Origin: Gammaproteobacteria bacterium
GTDB lineage: Bacteria > Pseudomonadota > Gammaproteobacteria > GCA-001735895
DNA: 64,000 bases
NCBI GenBank assembly: GCA_024225395.1
Contig: JAAEMR010000065.1
Location: forward strand, 32,452 to 96,451
Direction of reading: 5' to 3'
How positions within the stretch are numbered: the first letter of the stretch is position 1; each line of letters begins with the position of its first letter. Positions 7,415-14,801 of the stretch are shown here, piece after piece. The translations under genes and the position numbers were made by a program. Under the pieces are notes generated by a model. It had not been told where the DNA came from. It did not search any database and worked only from the letters and a program-made list of their open reading frames with translations.

Positions 7415-9738
7415 GTAAAATAGTTAAAATTGGAATTGGTCAACTGGTAGAATTTTGTTGCCGAAGTGGTGACCTTGGCTTTGAAGGTGGACCCGGGCCG
7501 TCGGCCCTGGAGGGACTACGAACTCATCAAAAAATCCAGAAACGGTACCAGCAGCAGTCTATTGCCGAATATCGTCTGGAACAGGAGTTTGAAATTAATT
7601 CATACCCTGTGAAACTTGGTGGACGCATCGATATGCTTTTTGATCGGGAAAACCCTCCCCGGGTGGAAGAAATTAAAACGATTAATAATTTTATGCATTC
7701 AACCACTGAGTCTTATGAAGAGTCTCATTGGGCACAACTAAAATGTTATGCAGCCTGTTATGCCATTGAACAGAATACTAAGAGTGTTGCTATAAGCCTT
7801 AACTACGTCAATATATTCAACTGCCAGGAATACCGACAGACCAAGGTTATGCAAAGAGAACAGCTAGAGGCATTTCTTCAGCAGGTTCTCATGCGATATT
7901 TACAATGGCATCAGCTCATCGAGCAGCAAAATACACAAACTAAAACCAGTGCAGGTGAGTTGCAGTTTCCGCATAAAAACTTTCGCCGCAATCAGCATTT
8001 TTTTGCTTCACAGGTATACCGAAATATACAGCAAAAAGGCCAGTTGATGGTCGAAGCACCGACTGGTTCAGGTAAAACTATCAGTACATTATTTCCTGCT
8101 ATCAAGGCAATCGGTGAAGGCCATATTGATCAGATAATTTATCTTTCGGCAAAAACTTCCGGGCAAAATCAGGCTGTGAAAGCTATCGAACAAATGAACG
8201 GGCAGGGGTTGAAAATTAGTTATCTGGTTATTCAGGCCAAGGCCAAATCATGTGTCTGCAATCATAATGCCAATGAAATAAATGAAGATGGAAAGTGTGT
8301 TCGTACCCTGGGATTTTTTGACCGTCTGGCTGGTGCCCGGGAAACCCTGGTAAAACTTCGTCACCTTAATAGCGAAACTGTTCGTCGTGTGGCTGATGAC
8401 TTTCAGCTTTGTCCTTTTGAGCTTTCTCTACAAATGTTGCCGTGGGTTGATATTGTTATCGGGGATTTTAACTATGTTTTTGACCCCCTGGTACAATTAA
8501 CTTATTTTAAAAATGATAATAAGCGTAAATTATTACTGATTGATGAATTACATAATTTGATTGATCGTGCTCGGGGTATGTATTCAGCCTGTATTAGTCG
8601 AAAACAAATAAAAATTGCATCAAGTGCAGATAATAGTTTGACCATCAATCGTGCTATCAATAGCCTTAATCGAGCGTTTGATAAGTTTCTGCTTGAACAA
8701 AGTGGTGATGAAACTGTTACCAGCGAAACCAGTGAAGCAATTAACCGTGCTACTTTCCATTTCAGTGAAAAGATAAATCTTGACCTGTTCAATAATAAAC
8801 ACATCTGTTCGGAAACGCTTGAACTGACTAAGGCTCTTTTTCGATATCAATGTATTAATAATCTATATGATGAACACCATAAAACCATTAGCATAAAACC
8901 TGTAAAGAAGCGCCAGATTAAGTTGATGTGCCTGAATGCTTTTGAGTATTTAACAGAAGTCTATCCACTGTTTAAATCAGTTTGTGGATTTTCTGCAACT
9001 TTGACACCCGCTAACTATTTTCTGCAGGCTTTGGGTTTTAATCAGTCAGCAAAAGTGTTGAGGCTGGAATCCTGTTTTCCACAGAACAACCTGCTGGTCA
9101 ATACCTGCAGTTATGTTGATACCCGTTACCTTCAACGCGAATCCTACATTGACCAAATTTGTGAAACTATCCAGCGTTGTTTTCTGGCCAGGCCCGGTAA
9201 CTACCTGGTTTTCTTTTCTTCCTATTACTTTATGAACCTTGTTTTTGAGCGTTTTAGAGAACTCTTTGGCACTATCTCAGCATCGATACAGTTGAAGGAT
9301 TCGGATGATAAACAGCGTCAGGAATTTTTAAGTCAGTTTCTAAACAGCGACAAAATGCTTGGTTTTGTCATTATGGGGGGGATTTTTGCTGAAGGGATTG
9401 ACTACCGGGGACAATCACTGATCGGGGCAATAATTGTTGGGGTTGGTTTGCCACAGGCAAATACAGAACAAAAACTGATTGAAAATGATTTTAACAGGAT
9501 CGGGCTGGATGGCTTCAATCATGCTTATCGATTTCCCGGTCTCATTCGAGTGCAACAAAGTGCCGGCCGGGTGATTCGCAGTGAAACAGATTGCGGCGTC
9601 ATCATATTACTGGATCGCCGTTTCAAACAGGCTGGCTACCTGCAACACTATCCTGCACACTGGCATGCCAATAATTGTACAGACATTATGTCACTGGAGA
9701 ATGCACTCGTTGAATTCTGGTTAAAACACAAAGACTAG
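7411..9738 (+). CDS. XPD/DinG-like Fe-S DNA helicase with N-terminal PD-(D/E)xK domain
   Basis: A 775-residue superfamily 2 helicase. An N-terminal Cas4/RecB-like nuclease fold carries D74 in GGRIDMLFD and E87-x-K89 in VEEIKTI. Walker A is APTGSGKT (K222), the DEAH-type box is D378-E-L-H, and motif VI reads QSAGRVIRS. Between motifs Ia and II lie cysteines 281, 283, 296 and 334, spaced as expected for the 4Fe-4S cluster of XPD/DinG helicases, which move 5' to 3'. It follows FAN1 with an ATGA overlap. This fused nuclease-helicase beside a VRR-NUC gene recurs in gammaproteobacteria. Likely role: unwinding branched or crosslinked DNA for the nuclease. The N-terminal domain may be structural rather than catalytic. 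Confidence 0.87.
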   Translation: MSKIVKIGIGQLVEFCCRSGDLGFEGGPGPSALEGLRTHQKIQKRYQQQSIAEYRLEQEFEINSYPVKLGGRIDMLFDRENPPRVEEIKTINNFMHSTTESYEESHWAQLKCYAACYAIEQNTKSVAISLNYVNIFNCQEYRQTKVMQREQLEAFLQQVLMRYLQWHQLIEQQNTQTKTSAGELQFPHKNFRRNQHFFASQVYRNIQQKGQLMVEAPTGSGKTISTLFPAIKAIGEGHIDQIIYLSAKTSGQNQAVKAIEQMNGQGLKISYLVIQAKAKSCVCNHNANEINEDGKCVRTLGFFDRLAGARETLVKLRHLNSETVRRVADDFQLCPFELSLQMLPWVDIVIGDFNYVFDPLVQLTYFKNDNKRKLLLIDELHNLIDRARGMYSACISRKQIKIASSADNSLTINRAINSLNRAFDKFLLEQSGDETVTSETSEAINRATFHFSEKINLDLFNNKHICSETLELTKALFRYQCINNLYDEHHKTISIKPVKKRQIKLMCLNAFEYLTEVYPLFKSVCGFSATLTPANYFLQALGFNQSAKVLRLESCFPQNNLLVNTCSYVDTRYLQRESYIDQICETIQRCFLARPGNYLVFFSSYYFMNLVFERFRELFGTISASIQLKDSDDKQRQEFLSQFLNSDKMLGFVIMGGIFAEGIDYRGQSLIGAIIVGVGLPQANTEQKLIENDFNRIGLDGFNHAYRFPGLIRVQQSAGRVIRSETDCGVIILLDRRFKQAGYLQHYPAHWHANNCTDIMSLENALVEFWLKHKD

Positions 9739-9759
9739 AACCACGGAAACCCCTGGTTT

Positions 9760-9993
9760 CTATGGAAGCCACTCCCTCCGGGTGTGTCTCTTCGCCACGG
9801 TTTCGTTAAGAAATTCAGCTCTACTAGTGAAGGCGAATTGAACCATCTTTCTGCTTTTGTTGGCGTCAACGAACGGGTGAACAATATCCCGATACGCATA
9901 ATCGATAGTGGATCTGAGATTGTGAATAACATCTCCAGCAATCATTTTGATGTTGTCTATAGCGGCTTCATTAGCTTTCGCATGGGTGGTGCG
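9760..9993 (-). pseudogene. Fragment of a helical protein family with a GDxxHNLRS motif
   Basis: Read leftwards, an open frame of about 77 codons contains NEAAIDNIKMIAGDVIHNLR followed by STIDYAYRDIV, resembling a family of hypothetical proteins that carry GDxxHNLRSALDH. There is a TAG just upstream and no start codon before the conserved part, the frame ends after EWLP, and full-length members are longer, so this looks like a remnant. It lies between the helicase gene and a membrane protein gene. Plus-strand frames over the same bases look like shadows. Family assignment is from memory of the motif and is moderate. Confidence 0.4.
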
Positions 9994-10042
9994 CTACCCG
10001 GTATTGGTATCCGTTAATCCGCAAAAATTAATACTGCTTGAA

Positions 10043-10450
10043 TCAATCTGGATAAGTTTCATCAATGGTTTTAAGTGAACGAAGGAAAAGACCCAGTCCA
10101 CCGACCGTGAGCACTAATATGGTGATTAAATCGAAAGCACTCATATGGCGAAAAGTGAATTGCAATGATGAGATAACGCCAAAAATTAAAGCGACCAGAG
10201 AACCCGCTGCCAGTAACCAGCCGAGCGGGTTTTTACTATTATAGAAAACCATACTGGTACCGAACATAAAAGGAATCATGATCATACCGCTAGTGATTCC
10301 ATATTGACCAAATCCGTACAGGCGCATTCCAAAGCCGAAATGTGATGTGACCATTATTGCATTCAGCAATAAATACAGTCCGCCGCATAACATCATAAAA
10401 CCAATAACAAACTGGCCTATACCACCCGAAGTTCCACCGGCTCCACGCAT
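10043..10450 (-). CDS. Small integral membrane protein of unknown function
   Basis: A 135-residue protein with four predicted membrane segments: about 12-34, 53-70, 78-97 and 106-124. The N-terminus is glycine rich (MRGAGGTSGG) and the region HFGFGMRLYGFGQYGITSGM links the first two helices. I recall no named family. It lies downstream of hypC on the same strand with a 57-base gap, so cotranscription is possible. No catalytic or ligand motif is evident. Confidence 0.65.
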   Translation of the reverse strand: MRGAGGTSGGIGQFVIGFMMLCGGLYLLLNAIMVTSHFGFGMRLYGFGQYGITSGMIMIPFMFGTSMVFYNSKNPLGWLLAAGSLVALIFGVISSLQFTFRHMSAFDLITILVLTVGGLGLFLRSLKTIDETYPD

Positions 10451-10507
10451 ATCTATTATCCTGAGTATTTTTTAAAGGTAAATACTAACCCGAAATAATG
10501 AAACTGG

Positions 10508-10759
10508 CTATGTTGATGAGTGATTAGTGGATGAGTCTATAGTGGCGAACATTTCATCGTACAAATCCCAGGCAATCATGGCATCCTTTTTATCAATTCT
10601 GGAAATAATATTTCCCACGCTGATCATCACGTAGTCGCCTATTTGCAGGTTATCTTCCAGCATTGACAGCAAACTGGCTTCGCGCTCTATTCCCCTGGCT
10701 TCACAGAGGGCACTGTAACCATTGATCTGTTTGATTTGCATGGGGATACCAAGACACAT
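10508..10759 (-). CDS. hypC: Hydrogenase maturation chaperone HypC/HybG
   Basis: An 83-residue HypC-family chaperone. With HypD it carries the Fe(CN)2CO group and delivers it to the precursor of the hydrogenase large subunit. The invariant N-terminus MCLGIPMQI is present, with Cys2 the functional residue, followed by the OB-fold core GDYVMISVGNIISRID. An AGGTGA precedes the ATG. It points away from the hydrogenase operon and shares its control region, which holds the FNR box at 10821. hypA, B, D, E and F are not in the window. Confidence 0.93.
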   Translation of the reverse strand: MCLGIPMQIKQINGYSALCEARGIEREASLLSMLEDNLQIGDYVMISVGNIISRIDKKDAMIAWDLYDEMFATIDSSTNHSST

Positions 10760-10820
10760 AAATAATTCACCTTATTGGTTAATAACTATTTTGACTATAG
10801 CTCTTTTAATTTTAAAAGCG

Positions 10821-10834
10821 TTGATCTGGATCAA
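10821..10834 (+). promoter_or_regulatory. Perfect FNR-type box and promoter of the hydrogenase operon
   Basis: TTGATCTGGATCAA is an exact TTGAT-N4-ATCAA palindrome. A -10 hexamer TATACT at 10856-10861 predicts a start near 10868, which puts the box centre near -40.5, the class II activating position. The site lies between hypC and the maturation protease gene and could act on both. Motif and spacing are seen; regulation is inferred. Confidence 0.75.
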
Positions 10835-10894
10835 ACGTGAAAATTACACATACCCTATACTGCTTTTATCGTAAAATTGCTTTGTGGTATTAAG

Positions 10895-11380
10895 TTGAAA
10901 CAACATAGAACACTGGTTCTAGGAATAGGTAATACACTGTTAACCGATGAGGGTGTAGGCGTTCATGTAGTCAATCATCTGCAACAGCAACAAACTTCAC
11001 TCTCTTCTTCCTCCGATGTGATTTTTATGGATGGAGGTACCCTCAGTTTTACTCTTGCCGAACCCATTGAATCCTGTGATCAACTTATCGTTATTGATGC
11101 ATCTGAAATAAAGGCTCATGCTGGTGATGTTAAGGTATTTGAAAATGATGAAATGGATAAGTTTATCACCTCAGGTAATAAAAAAAGTGTACACGAAGTA
11201 ACTCTTGTGGATGTTATGTCTATAGCCATGTTATCTGGAAATTTACCTGAAAAAAGAGCCTTAGTGGGTATTCAGCCAGATAATCTGGACTGGGGCAATG
11301 AACCTACAGAAAAGGTACAACAGGCAATTCCAGTTGCCTGCCAGCATGTTAATACTCTGTTACAAAGATGGCAGGTATGA
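10895..11380 (+). CDS. Hydrogenase maturation endopeptidase (HyaD/HupD family)
   Basis: Removes the C-terminal peptide of the [NiFe] large subunit after nickel insertion. The conserved start LVLGIGNTLLTDEGVGVHVV contains the nickel-binding Glu of the family, and DQLIVIDASEIKAHAGDV and SVHEVTLVDVM hold the other expected metal-ligand regions. There is no ATG start. TTG at 10895 gives MKQHRTLVLGIGN, which fits the family and leaves a leader of about 27 bases after the predicted transcription start. A TTG at 10877 is the alternative. It is first in the operon, and its stop overlaps the next gene. Confidence 0.88.
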   Translation: MKQHRTLVLGIGNTLLTDEGVGVHVVNHLQQQQTSLSSSSDVIFMDGGTLSFTLAEPIESCDQLIVIDASEIKAHAGDVKVFENDEMDKFITSGNKKSVHEVTLVDVMSIAMLSGNLPEKRALVGIQPDNLDWGNEPTEKVQQAIPVACQHVNTLLQRWQV

Positions 11381-11805
11381 ATTCCTCAAAATTAGCCATT
11401 GAAATCCCTTTAGAAATAGCCGAACCAACCACGGGTATGGTTCAGGCTGTTTTAAGAGAATTGCTGGAACATGTTGAATTGCTAGCTGAATCCGGGCAAC
11501 AGCATGTCATCGACTTAACCAGTTTACCGTTGAATGACAGTGATAAAAGAGAACTCGAAAATGTATTGGGGAAAGGTGAGATATCGGTGACTTTGTCGAC
11601 CCTTGGTGATAGCAGAATTATTGAAACCGGTATTAATGGTATCTGGTGGATTAAACATTTCAGTCCGAATGAAAAGTTACTTGCAGAGTTGATTGAAATA
11701 ACTCCCTTTCCAGAAATTATAAAAAGTCATCCAGATGATATTAAACAGGCAGTCTTTGAATTAAAAAAACTCATTGAGATTAATGAATCAGGAGAAGAGG
11801 TATGA
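11377..11805 (+). CDS. HupH C-terminal-domain hydrogenase assembly protein
   Basis: About 142 residues resembling the HupH C-terminal domain (PF04809), a cofactor-free accessory domain of [NiFe] hydrogenase assembly. Visible marks are EIAEPTTGMVQAVLRELLEH at the N-terminus and GINGIWWIKHFSPNEKLLAE, where WWI is typical. Full HupH proteins are about twice as long, so this is a single-domain form. The ATG at 11377 overlaps the stop of the protease gene (ATGA); an ATG three codons earlier is possible. The end overlaps the small-subunit start by four bases. Role is inferred from domain and position. Confidence 0.75.
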   Translation: MNSSKLAIEIPLEIAEPTTGMVQAVLRELLEHVELLAESGQQHVIDLTSLPLNDSDKRELENVLGKGEISVTLSTLGDSRIIETGINGIWWIKHFSPNEKLLAELIEITPFPEIIKSHPDDIKQAVFELKKLIEINESGEEV

Positions 11806-12899
11806 GTGATAACAGGCAACAGTTAGCAGGTGAATTGCAGCGTCACGGCATTAGCAGGCGAACGTTTTTAAAATTCTGTACAAGTATGGCATCGGTAATG
11901 GCATTGCCACCTGCCGCTGCAGCAGAAATGGCTGAGAAACTGGTCAAAATCAAACGACAGTCGGTAATCTGGTTATCGTTTCAGGAATGTACCGGCTGTA
12001 CAGAATCGATTACGCGTGCTGATAAACCCAGTTTGGAGAGTTTGATCTTTGATTTTGTCTCTCTGGATTATCATCATACTTTGCAGGCGGCATCAGGTGA
12101 TGCTGCTGAACTGGCTCGTGAACAGGCCATGCATGACAATGCTGGAAAATATATCCTGGTTGTCGATGGTTCAATTCCCGTGAAAGATGGCGGGATTTAT
12201 TCCACCATTGCCGGCATGACCAACCTGGACATGCTGGAACAGGTAGCCAAAGATGCAGCGGCCATTGTGGCCATTGGTAGCTGTGCTGCTTTTGGAGGTT
12301 TACCCAAGGCATCACCTAACCCCACTGGAGCAGTTGCAGTTTCCGATATTATTCATGATAAACCCATTATCAATATTCCGGGTTGTCCTCCCATTCCAGT
12401 GGTAATGACCGGGGTGCTTGCTCATGTTCTGACTTTTGGTATCCCTGAACTTGATGATATGGGGCGTCCCAAGGCATTTTATGGCGATACCATTCATGAT
12501 CGCTGTTATCGAAGGCCTTTTTATGATCGAGGAGAATTTGCTAAAAGTTTTGATGATGATGGTGCTCGAAAAGGCTGGTGTCTATATGAAATCGGCTGTA
12601 AAGGGCCTACCACTCATAACGCCTGTGCCACCATAAAATGGAATAACGGGACCTCTTTTCCCATCCAGTCCGGTCATGGTTGTCTGGGTTGTTCAGAACC
12701 GGATTTTTGGGATGCAGGAGGATTTTATAAAGCTATATCAACTGGTATTGGTAACCCCGGGCAATGGGCCACCGGTGCGTTGGCTGCTGGTGTAGCAGCA
12801 GGTCTTGCATCGGCTTACCTGAACAAGTCGACGAAATCTAAAGCAGAAAAAAATCATCAGGAAGTAACCATCGAAGATATGGGAGGCAAACATGAATGA
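11802..12899 (+). CDS. hynS: [NiFe] hydrogenase small subunit (Isp-type, group 1e)
   Basis: The 365-residue electron-transfer subunit. A twin-arginine signal, SRRTFLKF at 18-25, sends the folded heterodimer to the periplasm. CTGC at 63-66, GSCAAFGG and INIPGCPPIP ligate the proximal 4Fe-4S cluster. DTIHDRCY, GWCLYEIGCKG and HNACATIKW with GCLGCSEPDFWD hold the medial and distal clusters. A hydrophobic segment near 325-340 (ATGALAAGVAAGLASAYL) anchors the C-terminus. Gene order small subunit, isp1, isp2, large subunit matches the Thiocapsa hynS-isp1-isp2-hynL type. The start overlaps the HupH gene (ATGA) and the end overlaps isp1 by eight bases. Confidence 0.95.
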   Translation: MSDNRQQLAGELQRHGISRRTFLKFCTSMASVMALPPAAAAEMAEKLVKIKRQSVIWLSFQECTGCTESITRADKPSLESLIFDFVSLDYHHTLQAASGDAAELAREQAMHDNAGKYILVVDGSIPVKDGGIYSTIAGMTNLDMLEQVAKDAAAIVAIGSCAAFGGLPKASPNPTGAVAVSDIIHDKPIINIPGCPPIPVVMTGVLAHVLTFGIPELDDMGRPKAFYGDTIHDRCYRRPFYDRGEFAKSFDDDGARKGWCLYEIGCKGPTTHNACATIKWNNGTSFPIQSGHGCLGCSEPDFWDAGGFYKAISTGIGNPGQWATGALAAGVAAGLASAYLNKSTKSKAEKNHQEVTIEDMGGKHE

Positions 12900-13539
12900 A
12901 ATTGAACTTTTGAACTGGGCTCGAGGCCCCGGTCTGGCGTATGCCACGATTATTATGGTTTTTGGTTTGACATTACGAGTATTTGAGATTCTTTCTCTTG
13001 GTCGAGCAGAGGAACTGGCTGAGGTTAGAGGTACTGGAGTGTCCGATGGTTGGAAAATGATTTTGAAACGTTCATTGCCTGAACCAAGACATTGGAAACT
13101 TATTACGGCATCGTATATTTTTCATGTCGGGCTACTGGTAGTTATTTTCTTTTTTATTCCCCATACCCAGCTTTTCAGGGATGTATTTGGCATATTCTGG
13201 AGTGGCTGGCCTAATTATGTTATCGACTTTTTCACGGTGCTGAGTATTGCTGCCATGATGTATACGCTTGTTTCCAGATTTGTCGACCCGACTCGACGAA
13301 TTCTGAGCAAGATGTCTGATTATTTTGCCTGGGTTGTTACGTTTTTACCGTTAGTAACGGGTTACATGGCTTTTCATCGACTCGGTATTGATTACACCAC
13401 GATGTTAGCCGTTCATATTCTCTCAGTGGAATTATTAATGATATCCTTGCCGGTCAGTAAATTAACCCATGCAATTACTTTCACTATGGCTCGTTATTAC
13501 ACGGGATCGACTAATGGTCGCCGGGGGATTCAGTCATGA
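12892..13539 (+). CDS. isp1: Isp1, cytochrome b-type membrane subunit of the hydrogenase
   Basis: A 215-residue protein related to the NarI/DsrM cytochrome b fold, expected to bind two hemes b and pass electrons between the periplasmic hydrogenase and the membrane quinone pool or Isp2. Five membrane segments are visible: about 15-33, 66-85, 103-122, 142-160 and 170-188. Candidate heme His residues are in ASYIFHVGLL, GYMAFHRLGID and LAVHILSVELL. It sits between the two structural genes of the hydrogenase, with overlaps on both sides, so stoichiometric expression is expected. Confidence 0.88.
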   Translation: MNEIELLNWARGPGLAYATIIMVFGLTLRVFEILSLGRAEELAEVRGTGVSDGWKMILKRSLPEPRHWKLITASYIFHVGLLVVIFFFIPHTQLFRDVFGIFWSGWPNYVIDFFTVLSIAAMMYTLVSRFVDPTRRILSKMSDYFAWVVTFLPLVTGYMAFHRLGIDYTTMLAVHILSVELLMISLPVSKLTHAITFTMARYYTGSTNGRRGIQS

Positions 13540-14801
13540 GTACTTCATTTGAGCAGGGTATTAATACCTTAAAAGAAGTGATAGATGCACCTATTGCATC
13601 CTATTTTTCCAGTTGTACTAATTGTGGTTTATGTGCCAGAGCCTGTATCTTTTACACGGAAACTGAAAACCCGAAATACACACCCATAAGACGTGTCGAG
13701 CCGATGCGAAGAATTTGGGAACAGGAATTTACACTGGTAGGTAAAGCAAAAAAAGCACTGGGTCTTTCTAAGGAAGTTACCGAACAGGATTTAAAAGACT
13801 GCGTAGAACTGGCTTTTGAAAGCTGCACAACCTGTGGTCGCTGTAGCATGGTCTGTCCGGTAGGTAATGATATTATTTATATGATTCGCCGTATGCGAGA
13901 AGGTTTGACCTCAGCGGGACTGGCTCCAAAATCTCTACAGGAAGCAGCAGTCAGAACTCTGGAGAAGGGTAGTGTCATGGGATTTCCCATGAAAACCCTG
14001 GAAGCTATGGTGAAAGCTGCAGAAAAAGAAACCGGTATTGACATAAATATTGATAAACCTGATGTTGATTATCTGTTGCTACTATCTTCAGCTGAAGTTA
14101 TGCAATTTAATGAAATTATTGCTTCCCTTGCGCAAATATTTAAAGAAGCTGGTGTTAGCTGGACATTTAGTTCCATTGCCCATGAAGCGGGTAACCCGGG
14201 AATGCACATGGGAGCCTCTGATATTGAAGCACAGATGATAAATAGAATTGTTCAGGCTGCTGAAGAGTTGAACATTAAAAATGTCATCAGTCCTGAATGT
14301 GGTCATGCATATATGGCTATTCGATGGGAAGGTCCGAATGTGATTGGTCGTCCCTATCCTTTCAAGGTTTATCATATTATTGAGGTTCTGGATCAACTCA
14401 GGGAACAGGGCAGGTTAAAAACTAGCGGTAGTGAATTAGATAGAATTACTTTCCATGATCCTTGTCAGGCTGCACGTCGAGGAGGTGTCAATCAACCTCA
14501 ACGCAACTTGCTGAACATGGTGTCTTCCAACTTTATTGAAATGAAAGACAGTCAGGCCTGTAACTGGTGCTGTGGAGGTGGAGGTGGAATGAATACCATT
14601 GAAAAAGCTGAGCCACTGATGCAAAAAGTATTTAATCGTAAAAGAAACCAGATAGAAGAGCTGGATGTCACAACGGTTGTTACCATGTGTGCAACCTGTC
14701 GAAATACACTCGAAGAAGGTATCGAAAACAATAACATGAATGTTGAGGTACTGGGTCTGACCGAGCTGGTTGCAAACCACCTGTTGAAGGAGAAAAAATA
14801 A
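13536..14801 (+). CDS. isp2: Isp2, HdrD/DsrK-like iron-sulfur subunit of the hydrogenase
   Basis: A 421-residue cytoplasmic protein related to heterodisulfide reductase HdrD and DsrK. Two 4Fe-4S motifs occur near the N-terminus: CTNCGLCARAC from residue 27 and CTTCGRCSMVCP from 97. The C-terminal half has CCG-type cysteine regions: PECGHAYMAI, FHDPCQAARR, CNWCCGGGGG and MCATCRNT. Such domains bind the noncubane clusters used for disulfide or persulfide chemistry. That suggests the hydrogenase may exchange electrons with a thiol/disulfide or sulfur pool. ATGA overlap with isp1 and TAATG overlap with the large subunit show tight coupling. Physiological partner is not proven. Confidence 0.92.
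   Translation: MSTSFEQGINTLKEVIDAPIASYFSSCTNCGLCARACIFYTETENPKYTPIRRVEPMRRIWEQEFTLVGKAKKALGLSKEVTEQDLKDCVELAFESCTTCGRCSMVCPVGNDIIYMIRRMREGLTSAGLAPKSLQEAAVRTLEKGSVMGFPMKTLEAMVKAAEKETGIDINIDKPDVDYLLLLSSAEVMQFNEIIASLAQIFKEAGVSWTFSSIAHEAGNPGMHMGASDIEAQMINRIVQAAEELNIKNVISPECGHAYMAIRWEGPNVIGRPYPFKVYHIIEVLDQLREQGRLKTSGSELDRITFHDPCQAARRGGVNQPQRNLLNMVSSNFIEMKDSQACNWCCGGGGGMNTIEKAEPLMQKVFNRKRNQIEELDVTTVVTMCATCRNTLEEGIENNNMNVEVLGLTELVANHLLKEKK

Noticed and set aside
7630..7677. N-terminal domain of the helicase as a Cas4 protein of a CRISPR system
   Set aside because: No cas genes or arrays; the domain is fused to a helicase and typical of repair proteins.
9784..10017. Plus-strand 77-codon frame after the helicase
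   Set aside because: It is antisense to a frame with recognisable family residues and has no ribosome site.
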